Origin: Gnetum montanum
Lineage: Eukaryota > Streptophyta > Gnetopsida > Gnetales > Gnetaceae
NCBI GenBank assembly: GCA_015680685.1
Contig: MNCI01004089.1
Span: forward strand, 362,674-426,673
Length of the DNA: 64,000 bases
Direction: 5' to 3'
The translations under genes and the position numbers were made by a program. The notes beneath the pieces are model-generated. The model did no database searches. It was given only the letters and a program-made list of their open reading frames with translations, and had not been told where the DNA came from. Below, piece after piece: positions 10,869 through 21,565 of this stretch. Numbering within the stretch: the first letter of the stretch is position 1; the number at the start of each line of letters is the position of its first letter.

Positions 10869-13000
10869 ATGTCTTCTTTTTCATACGAAAGCACCTCATC
10901 GCCTAGGTTTGAAACAGGAAAAAATCGGTGGCGTAATACACATGACATTGATTCGCCAATCCCTCAACAAGTTTGAGTGGTATATATTCATCCTGATGAG
11001 TATATACCAGACTTCATCTTTATCCTCCATTAAGATGAACAATTGTGTTGGTGAGACTTAGAAGGTACCATAGTGTTATCTCCTGATCGTTCAGTCCCCG
11101 AGCATGCTTCTTCATGCTCTTACACGAATTGGCATGCCACACTTACACGCAGAATACATTGTGCAAGACCATAACTCAAGAGAATACCATCCTACAGAGG
11201 CACAACATCAAAGGGACTTGCAATAGAAGAGACATCATAAGTCTTTGAAGGGTAAGTGGTCCTAGGATGCCCCACATGTCTTAAGCAAAAATGAGGGTGG
11301 TGAACCTACTTCAGGCAGTCGGCCACACAACGATGTTCCTCCCCTTGACTTTGGCCAAGGGGTTGTGTATCATAACCTTCATTCCACTATTCATAACCCA
11401 AGTTCTGATACGCAAGGGCACAAAGGGTTTGAAAAAGGGACACAAACTCGTGATAAAGGTGGACATTCTGATCGCAATCGCTATCAGGGTTGAGACCGCA
11501 AAAGAGAAGTTAGCAGACATTGTTATGGTGGTGGTTCTCCTTCTTCTTCACCTTCATCTCCTTCACCCTCTCCTTCAATATCCGAATGTGATCATAAAGA
11601 AAAAGATCATGGGGATAAAGGTAGGCAAAGTGGAAGTCATAGATGAAACAACCAGGAAAGGGGACAAGGACACTCTAGAGAGTCACAACATAGAAGAAGG
11701 GGGAGTAGGGAACAACGTAGGCATCATAGATGCCATGGATGAGATGATCACAATGAACCCCTACTTGCTACTCAAAGTATGTTAGACATAACTGAGGTTG
11801 TTAGAATTCCAACAAGGCACCAAAAAGATAGTAGGATCAAGAGATTAGATATGAGCAATATCCTACAATTTGAAGGGGGATACAACATTGATCCTCGGAA
11901 TCACTTACAAGCATTCCAAGATGTGTGTGCCTTACAAAATATAGATAACGAATGGCAAAAACTTAAGTTGTTTCCATGGACACTAGTTAAAGAAGTGGAA
12001 AGCTTGTACTCATCCTTAGAACCGGAATCTATTTGTAGATGGAGTACTATGTTAGAATTATTCAACGATAAGTACCAAACATACTCCCAAGTGTCTAACT
12101 TGCAAAAGCAAATCCAAGGCTGGAAATAAGGAGGACATGAACCCTTGGATGCTGCCATGGACCAATACTATGCACTGTTACATCGTTGTCCTGGCCATNN
12201 NNNNNNNNNNNNNNNNNNNNNNNNNNNNNNNNNNNNNNNNNNNNNNNNNNNNNNNNNNNNNNNNNNNNNNNNNNNNNNNNNNNNNNNNNNNNNNNNNNNN
12301 NNNNNNNNNNNNNNNNNNNNNNNNNNNNNNNNNNNNNNNNNNNNNNNNNNNNNNNNNNNNNNNNNNNNNNNNNNNNNNNNNNNNNNNNNNNNNNNNNGAG
12401 TCACCACTCGAAGAGATGGTGAATAGGAAAACTTTGCCTATCCAAAAGATGACATCAGAAGTTTCGGCAAAGGTAGACCAAATGTGGGATTCCCTAGATA
12501 ATAGATTCAACCGATATCTTTACTAGGCAACAATAGTGGTAACCTTCAGGGTGCTTTTCATTTGTTTAATCGTGGGTTGAGTGGTGGTATTCCCCATAAT
12601 AGATTGAGCACGTGATATTTCTTTTCACCACAACCGATTGAGCAATATCAATAGTGGTAATACCCACAATCATGGGGAATGCCACCACCAAGGCAATAAT
12701 ATCTTTACTAGCAACCTGACCCGTATGGATATTATGTGCAGCAGCCAATCTCTCCACGTGACTCTACTGGTCACAATACTCATCAACCTCACTACCAAGC
12801 CCACGAGTATTATGGGACTCCCTCTTCTAGAGACAATATTCTGCAAGCATATCATCCTTCTCATCTGACCACATCTCTTCCACCAATAGCTCCACTACCA
12901 CCTACTCCGCCAATGCAAGATGAAATCCCTACCTAGCCACAGCAACGTAACGCCATGAGGGTTATTAACTCTCACCCTACTGTTGGTTCCAACAACCACA
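10869..13000 (+). pseudogene. gag of element A (degraded)
   Basis: Gag is the structural protein that packages retrotransposon RNA. A start at 10869 (MSSFSYESTSS) is plausible but is followed by stops and a shift of frame. From 11311 the frame is Arg/Ser/His-rich, leading to LLATQSMLDITEVVRI and the gag core at 11779-12198 (LQAFQDVCALQNIDNEWQ, LFNDKYQTYSQV, EPLDAAMDQYYALLHRCPGH). This aligns with ORF1 of elements C and B1. A gap of Ns interrupts it at 12199. After the gap comes a proline-rich stretch (LPPIAPLPPTPP). No CCHC knuckle is visible. Confidence 0.75.
12199..12397. other. Run of 199 Ns inside gag
   Basis: Unsequenced or scaffold gap. ORFs that read through it are artefacts. Confidence 1.
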
Positions 13001-13128
13001 TGAAGAAAAGACCTTTCTTTAGAACCAACAATCCAACCAAGCCCTTGCAATCATAAGCGGATGATTCCTTAGACACCTCAGTATCAATCAAAACTTCGGA
13101 GCCCCCTTCAACCCAATCACCGCACTCA

Positions 13129-13700
13129 ATGCATACGGTCATGCTAACACATGCTATCACTGATTGGATCAAATCTAGCCACCTTCCCAAGAAATTCTCT
13201 AATCCTAGGAGACCTTCAATATACTTACAAATCGCTGGAAATGCATTGTGCAAGGCTCTTTTGGATTCAGGTTCTGATGTCAATCTAATTTCTCAAGAAA
13301 TGTACAAGGCTTGGAACCTGCCTCCATTGAAAAAGAGCAACATCCATCTAGATTTGGCCAACTAGTCCATCACTATTCCATTGGGATTGGTGGAAGACAT
13401 TGTTACCACTGTTTGTGGGTGGTTGTACCCAGCTGACTTCCTAGTGATTTAGGTAAACAACGATAAGGGGGACTTCCCAATCATAATGGGAAGAGCATGG
13501 CTAAGCACCATCGATGCATGTCTAAGAATTCATGATCTTTCCCTAGAAATATCAAAGAAAAATACATTCAGAAAGATTGAGAAGAAGAAAGTTCCATGCA
13601 TTGCATATAGTGACATAGGGTGTAATTGCATGCAGAGGTCATGGTTTGTACAAAGTTTAGCATTGCTTGCATGCAATTAGTATGCACAAGTGATTAATAT
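13129..13700 (+). pseudogene. Aspartic protease domain of element A
   Basis: Retropepsin cleaves the Gag-Pol polyprotein. The active-site motif ALLDSGSDVNLIS is intact at about 13250-13290, followed by LGLVEDIV and the second family motif IIMGRAWLST near 13475-13515. Both are typical of Athila/Tat-type proteases. It shares the frame of gag and RT, as in a single Gag-Pol ORF. TAG stops interrupt it after DLAN and after DFLVI. Confidence 0.82.
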
Positions 13701-13944
13701 AAAAAGATGTCTGTATGCAACAACCATATGATAGGAAGATACCCAGTGGCTGACAGTTGATCAAGAAAGCAGTTCACTCGTATGCATGGAACCAATTGAG
13801 GATTTAACTTGTTCTTACATTGATAGCATAGACGCATTAGAGCAAGTCCACCACCAACTTCCAAGTCTTAACCTTGAAAATATCAACTAGGGTAAGATGG
13901 AAATCCCTGAGAAATTTAAGTAGGAGCCCCTCGAGCTAAAACCA

Positions 13945-15420
13945 TTGTCCACCAGTATGGAATACACATTCCTTAAAAATGAAAAATCAATAATTATCAA
14001 CGCTAAGCTTACTCCTCAACAAAAAGAAGAACTACTGAAGGTAATAAATAAATGGTTGGAAGCCTTTGCTTGGTCATATCCTGAATTAATTGGAATAGAT
14101 CCTAGGATATGCCAACATAGAATTTACACTGACCCCTCCATGAAGCCTTGAAGACAACCGTAGAAGCGATTGAACCCTAAGCTAAAGAAAGTAGTTAAGG
14201 AAAAAATCAAACAGCTTCTCAAGGTTGGGTTCATATACGCCATTGTTGATTACGAATGGGTTAGCCCCTTAGTTATTGTGTCTAAAAAGGGAGGCAAATG
14301 GAGGCTGTGCATAGATTTTAGGCTACTAAATATGGAAACATTCAAAGATCATTTTCCATTGCCATTTGTTGACCAAGTCTTAGACACCATCGCAAGACAT
14401 CACTATTATAGTTTTCTGGATGGATATAACGGATATAACCAAATACAAATAGCCCCAGAAGACTAAGCCAAGATTACGTTCACCAGTCCTTGGGGAACAT
14501 TTGCATACAAACAGATGTCGTTTGGCTTGTGCAATGCCCCTGCAACATTTCAATGACTAGTTCTAAGCATATTCCAACAATAGATAGGGAATGGCATGGA
14601 GGTATTTATGGATGACTTCTCCACTTATGGAGTAAACTTTGATCAAGCCTTGGACCGGTGGGAGCAAGTGTTAAAAAGATGTGTAGAAACCAATTTGAGT
14701 CTCAACTGGTAGAAAAGCCATTTGATGGTCCAAGAAGGCATAGTACTAGGGCATAAAATCTCACACATAGGGATAGAGATAAACCCTGAGAAAATCAAAA
14801 TTATCTAAGGAATTACCCATCAATTGAAAACTGTCAAAGATATTTGGTCATTCCTTGGATATACTGGCTACTATAGGAGATTTATTGAGAACTTTTCAAA
14901 GATTGTCAAACCATTGGTAGAATTAAGGAAAAAGGACGTAACTTTCGAGTGGACCAAGGAATGCAAATTAGCTTTCCAAACTCTGAAACAAAAGCTAGTA
15001 GAAACACCCATTCTACAAGCTCCTGACTAATCCAAACCATTCCATATTATGACTAACGCATCCAACTATGCTTTAGAAGCTATAATTACATAGTTAGATG
15101 ACCAGACACATCCTTATTACATCCACTATGCAAGTAGAAGTATTTGCTGGTGCACAACTTAACTACACTACCACAGAGAAAGAATTAATGGCTGTAGTGT
15201 TTGCACTAGAAAAGTTTAGACACTATGTATTGGGGTATAAAGTATATATACATACATATCATAGTGCAATTCAATTCCTCATGAATAAGCCAATGGTAAG
15301 CCCTCGTATCATACGATGGCTTGCAATATTACAAGAGTTCTATTTAATGATGATCAATCATAAGGGCATCAAGAATGTAGTTGCTAATCATTTATCTCAG
15401 TTGCAATGGAATAACAAAGA
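13945..15420 (+). pseudogene. Reverse transcriptase and RNase H of element A
   Basis: RT copies the RNA genome into DNA and RNase H removes the RNA strand. RT motifs are in order: WVSPLVIVSKKGGKWRLCID (about 14260), YSFLDGYNGYNQI, FGLCNAPATFQ, FMDDFSTYG (catalytic YMDD variant, about 14605), and FLGYTGYYRRFIENFSK (14850). RNase H follows: TNASNYAL, NYTTTEKELMAVVFALEKFR, HTYHSAIQFL. Two expected Asp residues, in TDAS and in TDH, are Asn and Tyr here, so RNase H would be dead even without the stops. There are several stops (TAG, TGA, TAA) and one frameshift at about 15.1 kb. Confidence 0.88.
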
Positions 15421-15569
15421 GGATGAGTATCCAATTTCTAATCATTTCCTTGATGAATTCCTCTTTGCTAGTATAGTGAATAATCAATCACCCATGGAGA
15501 AAAATTGGTATAGTAGCATTCTTACCTATCTCCTCACCCAACAAACACCATAAGAGTTAAACCTTAAGA

Positions 15570-16380
15570 AGAAACAATAGTTTCTTTACCAAGCCAAGTA
15601 CTTTATGAAGATCAATGGGCAACTTTACAAAGTGTGTCTCGATGGCCTGGTTCGATGGTGTGTCCCCAATATAGATCAACTACAAGTTCTCCAAGATGCT
15701 CATGAGGGTCCTTGTGGGGGTCATTACACTAGGAGATGAATGGCCATCAAGATCCTGCTTGTAGGATATTATTGGCCTAGATTATTTCGGGATGCCCATC
15801 ATTTTGTCCAATCTTGTGAATGTTGTCAACATGATGAGGGAATGACTACTAGAATGAAGGATCCACAACAATGGATTCAACCATTAGAACCCGTCGACAT
15901 TTGGGAAATTGATTTTATGGGGTTGACTACACCAATGTCTAATGGAAAAGGTTATATTATTATTGCCATTAATTACCTAACAAAATGGGCTGAAGCAACT
16001 GCTGTTAAAGATTGTACATCAGCTATAGCTGCATGATTTGTTCAACAAAAAATCATAAATAGGGTTGGTATGATGTGTGCACTTATTTTAGACAATGGTA
16101 CACACTTCACAAATGCAACTTTTTAGAAATTAATGCAACGCTTAGGGGTTGAGCATAAATTGACTACACCATACCACCCCCAAGCGAATAGTCAAGTAGA
16201 AGTCACCAACAGGGAGATTACAAAGATATTGACAAGAATCATTAGCAAGTTTAGGTGAGACTGGAGCACTAAACTGAATGATGCTCTTTGGGCATACAAC
16301 TCCACATGGAAACTTCCTACAAGTTACTCTCTCTTTGAGTTAGTGTACGGTAAATTACCAACGCTTCCCATTCAAACTAA
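15570..16380 (+). pseudogene. Integrase of element A
   Basis: Integrase joins the DNA copy to the host chromosome. The zinc-binding part shows HEGPCGGHYTRR and CECCQ. The catalytic core shows its three acidic residues in WEIDFMG (about 15905), ALILDNGTHF (about 16080) and QVEVTNREI (about 16195). Stops fall at CGA- or TGG-derived codons (A*FV, F*KL, FR*DW). The reading fades after LVYGKLPTLPI; the C-terminal domain is missing or unrecognisable. Confidence 0.87.
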
Positions 16381-16830
16381 GCTCCCTACACTATCCATTA
16401 TCTATCCTTTCTCATTTGTGACTGTGTTGTGTGTGCAGATGGCAATCATACATACAATGGACTGGGCTTGGAGGAAGCACTCAGGATGGACTAAAACTAG
16501 AGCATTTACGAAAGGAGCAAATCTAGTGGAGTGGCTATGGATAAACACGGAAGGCGAAATCTCAGCATTGGCTGCAACACGCTCCATCTTCTTTCTCTCT
16601 TTCTTTTTTTCTTCAAGTCACCAAATAAAGGCTTGGATGTCATTTATGTACGAGTGTTCACCACAATGGTCATGAACACTAATGTTGTAATATGCTTATT
16701 GATCCGTTCACTAGGCACGTTGAGTTTTTCATCCCATTCCACTATCAGTTGTCAATTAGTCAATAATCCCATACCTTCTCAACATTTTGTAAGGAACTTG
16801 AGGACGAGTTTTCATTTAGTTGTGGGGGTA
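16381..16830 (+). other. 3' untranslated part and polypurine tract of element A
   Basis: Contains CAATAATCCCATACCT, also present before the 3' LTRs of C, B1 and E. It ends TTGTGGGGGTA, the purine tract that would prime plus-strand DNA synthesis, directly against the LTR start at 16831. The ORFs here are not credible proteins. Confidence 0.75.
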
Positions 16831-16837
16831 TGATGAG

Positions 16838-17003
16838 AGTGGTTACTTTAATTATTAGAGCAATTATTATTGGAGCGATTACTCTAATAATTAGAGTAGT
16901 TATTATTGGAGTGATTTCTCTAATTATTAGAGCAGTTATTATTGGAGTGGTTACTCTAATAATTAAAGTAGTTATTATTGGAGCAGTTACTTTAATTATT
17001 AGA
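16838..17003 (+). repeat. 36-bp tandem repeat in U3: 21-bp partial plus four units
   Basis: The same unit as at 9721-9957. The copy number is four here against six in the 5' LTR. It ends immediately before the second TGATGAG start. Confidence 0.92.
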
Positions 17004-17005
17004 GC

Positions 17006-17130
17006 TGATGAGACGCGATATCGCATGCACTGCGATATCGCGGCCGTTGTGATATCGCATCCCATGCGATATCGCGTGTCCCCTGTGATATCGCGTACGC
17101 GATCTCGTGTGTCCCCTGCGATATCGCGTT
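17006..17130 (+). promoter_or_regulatory. Array of GATATCG palindromes in U3
   Basis: Six GATATCGC motifs plus one GATCTCG variant occur within about 120 bp, most flanked by CG or GC so that the site is CGATATCG or longer. This CpG-dense patch stands out sharply from the AT-rich surroundings. It sits just upstream of the TATA region. The same motif occurs in the U3 of every other LTR of the family that lacks the 36-bp repeat. A factor-binding array is an inference. Confidence 0.8.
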
Positions 17131-17900
17131 CCGCCACCAAATCTATAGATAAGAGGCAGCACTCCCCTCATTTCTCATCCTAGGCTAGAAGTAGCGAAGC
17201 TCTGGCAGTTTAATCACTCCAGAGATAGAATATTTTCCATGTGCTCGCAGTAGGAGTCCCCAAGTGAACGGATCTTTATTCGAGCAGCTTTGTACCTGAA
17301 CGTAAGTTGTGTACGACAATAAAGATGAGCTTTGTGGATAAACCTTGCAGTGCATGGAATAGGTTTATTATTTGTTATTTCTTACATGTCATTTATTACA
17401 TGCATTAGCACGGCATGAATACAAATTGGTTACGAGCATTGACAAATGTGTACGGCTAACCAAGGAATTGGCTACTCATTGCAATTAGATTCTCTCACCC
17501 TTGTCTCCTAGAACGCGGGATGAGTACGACTTGATTACGAGCATCTATGGATGTGTACGACTAGTCAAGGAATCGGCTGCTCATCACTTTTAGGCTAGTT
17601 AGGTGCCTTAGTACAATCACTTCGAGCACGTGTGTTACATGTGGTGATCCCAGTAACGAGTAGCGTTTGGTAGCCACAGTTGCATAGTTCAAGGTGTGTA
17701 TGGTAAGTGGGAACGGATGTTGACGCTAGTTAATTTAGACTTAGTCCTTAGTTAGAGTTAGTTAGTTCTCTCAACCCTTCACCCTTTAGCATAGGAGAAA
17801 AACCATTAAAAAACCATAAAAATCATATACCTTGGACTTACTTAATCATACATCATGAAAACAACAAGTAGTCTACGAAGACAACAAATGATTAACCCCA

Positions 17901-18359
17901 AGTATTCCAAGTGCTCCATGGCGCGGCCGAGCAAATCCACAAGGCATCCGTACTGGCCCTCCTCGTACTGAGCCATTAGTCAAATGGGGAATCTAACTAC
18001 AAGATGAAGACATCTTATGATTACAAAGTGTGCTTAGAATAAAATAATAATAGATCTATTACATCCATAGACCAAAAATGATCTCTTACAAATAATAAAA
18101 TAATATTATTTCCAAGTGATAAGTCATTCTATGCCTTAAACATTACCCTTAGAGTAAGGCCATATATTCATATGGTGGTTTCTTATTCCATAATGCCCCT
18201 ATAGTCTCTCATGCTTCAGTGACATGGCATAGCTTTGAATGTTCTCAAACTTTCCCAATTTTATTCAAAATTCCAATGGTCAATTCCATTGGGCTAATCA
18301 TGATAACTATAAAGTGCAAAAGGCATATCATACTTTTTCTTAGTATCAAAAAAATTGCT
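17901..18359. other. Unassigned sequence after truncated LTR
   Basis: Includes a short GC-rich patch near 17918-17985 (GGCGCGGCCGAGC, GGCCCTCCTCG) unlike its surroundings, then AT-rich DNA. I see no gene. Confidence 0.5.
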
Positions 18360-18545
18360 TAAATAGTACATGGTGGCATGCAACTATTGTTCCTAAATAC
18401 TACACTTTCATGAGTAAGTATCTTTATGAAAAACTTCTAATCAAAACAATTTTCTACCACAAGAGTTTCATTAACAATGATATTTGTGAGAGATGCAAAA
18501 GCAATAGAGAGATAATTAATCATGATTTATTTACCTTTCCACAAA
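18360..18545 (+). pseudogene. LINE reverse-transcriptase zinc-binding (zf-RVT) fragment
   Basis: One open stretch reads STWWHATIVPKYYTFMSK, then NNDICERCKSNREIINHDLF. This fits the zf-RVT pattern of plant non-LTR retrotransposons: PPK...F.WR.L, then C..C.....E...HLF..C. The preceding polymerase domain was not found. Only a remnant. Confidence 0.5.
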
Positions 18546-19080
18546 TAATTATTTTTTAAAATTATTTAAAACATCTTATAGCCATTAATGTCCAACTATC
18601 CAACACTGTTAATACCCTTAATTAGTGCACATGTATTCATTTGGCTTGCTAAAAGAAAAATGTTAAAGTATTTCTTTCATCACTACTTTACTAGATATGG
18701 TTTGGTCAAAACAGTTTCCTCTTCTTAGGCAAAATTATTCCTGTTTCTACATTTTTTACCATTCTTGATTTGCATGGCTCACCAAAGTAAGTAGAGAACT
18801 AAATCAATGAATACCCCTTTCTTTGTAGGGATGTGTTTTGGTTTTTACTTTTTTTTTGTTTGGGTTGTTGCTCCTTTGTCTTAGAAACTTTATTTTGGGA
18901 TAAAGTTCCTTTATACCTCTCTAGATGATGGATCTTCTTTCTTATGTTCTAGATCATCTAGTTCTTCAAATGTATTTGAGCTATTACCTTTTTATTTTCT
19001 TTTCGAATGTACCCCAATCCTTTCTTCTCAAAAAGATATTATCCTTAAATGATTATAACTATCTATATTACTAACATCAA

Positions 19081-19098
19081 TCCCTAGTAATGGCACTA
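19081..19098 (-). promoter_or_regulatory. Degraded primer-binding site next to old LTR
   Basis: On the - strand this reads TAGTGCCATTACTAGGGA, a mutated form of the family's TGGCGCCGTTGCCGGGGA, one base from the LTR edge at 19100. It shows that the old LTR is the 5' LTR of a - strand element whose interior would extend left. Confidence 0.6.
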
Positions 19099-19099
19099 A

Positions 19100-20700
19100 T
19101 GATGAGTAGTAGAGTAGACCCTACATCTAGCTATATAAATCATAAGCGTTCATGCATAATTTGGTTGAATTTCGTGAACTAGGACTAGTATGATCATTTG
19201 GATAGTTAGGAAATAGATCTCTTATCATCATCTTCACAATCATACTTATGTGGACTAATTTGTATAGTTAAGTATGATCAAGACATATGATAATGATGTT
19301 TTTAAGGTCATCGAAAAAATATTATTAAAATTATAAAATTCTAAGTTACCTAACTTAAGTTCAAGGAAATAGATCTAGTTTAGCCTATTGATGAGCAACG
19401 AGTACCCCCTACGCCCAACCATACGAATCACAAGCATTCACACATGAACCAGTTGAATTCCATGGATGGGACTAATTGTGGCATCTAGATCATTATGCCT
19501 TGATCATAGTTCACTATCTTCCCACTTGGACTAGTGGTACCTTTGTCACGTATGGTTTAGTCGAGAGTGAGGCATATGATTCTTGATGTTGTTTCAACCT
19601 TATGGTACTTGTAATGATAATACAAAAATTAATTATTTAAACTAGTTAATAATGGAAAGTAAATTCTAAACTAGCCTACGGATAATGAGTGTCCATTTCT
19701 AGCTTGTTGTACACATCCTGAACCCACGTATCCACTACTGGGATTACCAAGCACTATGCCACTAGGCAAACTAAGTGATAACGCTGCTAGGATTACCAAC
19801 CGAATATGTATTTACACTCAAAACTGGTCATGCTCATTTTGCCAATTCATTAATATGCATGGAAACATAAATATCAACTAAGTGCATGTAAAGTAAATTG
19901 TATGGAAAGTAAATTTAATAAGAATCAATCTCAATCTTATTATCATTCATAAAATGTGTCTAGGTACATTGCCACTTGAATAAGACGCCATACAACTGAT
20001 TCAAATCCACACTATGGGCACTCATTGATTGTTCTCTAATACTACAAAATAAAACTACAAGAGTATAGCTACTCTATTGACAAAAGAATTCCAATACATG
20101 GCAAGAGGACACGTATTTATAGGCAAAAATGCATCCCATGATATTGGATATCCAATATCAAAACTTGTACCATTGGGGATTCAATATTGGAGCTCTGATA
20201 TCAAGGATTTGATATTGGGGCCTATGAAAAATATGATTCGTCACCTATACATAAAATATTCATTTCCAACTCACTATACACATCTTGAAAATACACTATC
20301 ATCATTGGATTAACAAGTACCCACTATTGGGCATACCAAGTAGTGCACCACTAAGATTACCAAATGTTAACACGTTTATGTCCAGAGGTGATCATACTTA
20401 AGAGATGTAATTAAGTGTGATAAATGTAAAATAAGTAACTAGGTGCTTAAAATTAAAAGAACAATTAAAGTTAAATTGTAATTAAGAAATTATAAAGCTA
20501 ATGCCAAGTGCTACAATAAAGATTAATGGATCTTAATCTTATTTTTGCCATGAAAATATGTTGTGGCACATGGTCACTTGAATAAGACTTTGTACAATAC
20601 ACTTAGTTCATGCTGCAAGCACTTAATGATAAATTCTAACTTTTATGAGAAGAAAATATCAGAGTTTGACTAAGCTATTCACTAAATGATATCATAAATA
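19100..20700 (-). mobile_element. Old 5' LTR split by a younger solo LTR
   Basis: Left part 19100-19388 starts TGATGAGTAG and follows the family LTR order. The right part resumes at 20244 with the next expected blocks (a CTAGTTTAGCCTAT join, then 'cactatacacatcttgaaaat' and a polyadenylation-type region near 20515). The U3 end is unclear at about 20700. The internal region left of 19081 is not recognisable. Confidence 0.6.
19389..20243 (-). mobile_element. Solo LTR (855 bp) nested in an older LTR
   Basis: Bounded by TGATGAGCAACG on the left and ATTCGTCA on the right (TGACGAAT on the - strand), with perfect 5-bp target duplications CCTAT at 19384-19388 and 20244-20248. No internal region is present. 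The U3 (right side) holds degenerate GATATTGG/GATATC motifs, many with CG turned into CA or TG. Confidence 0.88.
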
Positions 20701-21225
20701 TGGTGGATACATTCATTTATATAGATATTTATTGCACTTGTGTTAATGTTGATGCATTGAGAAAGCAGATCATGCATTAACATTGATGTGTTGACATAGC
20801 ACACCAAATCAATACTCATCACCAAGCTTGATGATAAAGTGAAAAATGTATATTTCTTGGCTATGATTCCAAAACAAGTGGCTACAAGTGTTATGAATCT
20901 ATTGAATAGAAATGACATTCCTCTAAGTCTATAGTATTTAATGAAGACAAATTTGGAATAATTAAGCTTTAACAAAGTAATCAAATTTTTAAAATAACCA
21001 TAATTCATGGGTCCAAAGAGATTATTTTCAATATCAGATGGTGGACATAAACTTTAAGAGAATAACAACTAGATCCAATGCAATTAAAAATCTTGCCTAC
21101 TTAACTCTCAAACAATAACCATCTAACATTAAGAAGTTCTAAAGATTTAAGTTCAAAAAAAAATTCATCGATAAGGAATATAAGTTCATTATAAAAAAAT
21201 AAGATATGTAAGCTTATTAATAGAC
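20701..21225. other. No recognisable feature
   Basis: AT-rich, stops in all frames. The ORF at 20682-21008 (- strand) has no family resemblance. Confidence 0.5.
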
Positions 21226-21565
21226 AAAAAGAAAAATAGATCACTAATTGTAAATTGTTATATAAAATAAAGTTCAATAAAAAAGAAGAAATTATCAAAC
21301 ATAAAGCAAGGTTAGTAACAAGAGGCTTGAGATAAAAGAAACATATTGATTAAGAAGAGATATTTGTATTAGAAGTAATGTTTGAAATAATAAAAACTAT
21401 TCTTTTAATAGCTACTTATCATATCTTGAAGCTAAATCAAAGGGATGTTAACTCAACTTTTTTAAAAGGATATATCAACAAGGAATTTTATGTCCAATAA
21501 CCTAAAGGATATGTAGTCAAAGAAATGGAGGATAAAGTTTTCAAATTAGATATATATTTTTAGTT
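21226..21565 (+). pseudogene. Ty1/copia reverse-transcriptase fragment
   Basis: With stops ignored, the text follows the copia RT start: YKIKFN, EEIIKHKARLVTRG, then LKLNQRDVNSTFLKGYINKE, FYVQ, PKGYVVKEMEDKVFKLD. Each corresponds to a conserved copia block (KARLVA.G, MDVKSAFLNG, VYM.QP.GF). The YVDD active site does not follow. Ancient remnant with several stops. Confidence 0.65.

Larger units (their letters stand above)
9713..17900 (+). mobile_element. Element A: Athila-like Ty3/gypsy LTR retrotransposon, decayed, 3' end truncated
   Basis: In order: 5' LTR, Asp-tRNA-type primer site, gag, protease, reverse transcriptase, RNase H, integrase, purine tract, 3' LTR. This is the Ty3/gypsy domain order. 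FMDDF in RT and the primer site fit the Athila lineage. It is inactive: many stops, one frameshift near 15.1 kb, an N gap in gag, and a 3' LTR that loses its normal end near 17900. It is the only element here with pol, so relatives of it are the likely helpers of C, B1 and E. Confidence 0.88.
16831..17900 (+). mobile_element. Element A 3' LTR (composite U3, truncated end)
   Basis: Starts TGATGAGAG with the 36-bp repeats, like the 5' LTR. At 17006 a second family-type start (TGATGAGACGCG) opens a GATATCG block, which leads to CTATAGATAAG (TATA region) and R/U5 sequence resembling the solo LTR at 57638. It should end CTCATCA but loses similarity near 17900, so the last ~150 bp and any target duplication are gone. 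The two LTRs of this element therefore differ in structure as well as in point mutations. Confidence 0.75.

Noticed and set aside
11291-11785. 164-codon ORF upstream of the gag core
   Set aside because: Another frame of the same DNA continues in frame into the gag core and matches the related ORF1 proteins, so this one is a shadow.
12137-12526. ORFs made mostly of X residues
   Set aside because: They read through the N gap at 12199-12397; the same applies to 42030-42538.
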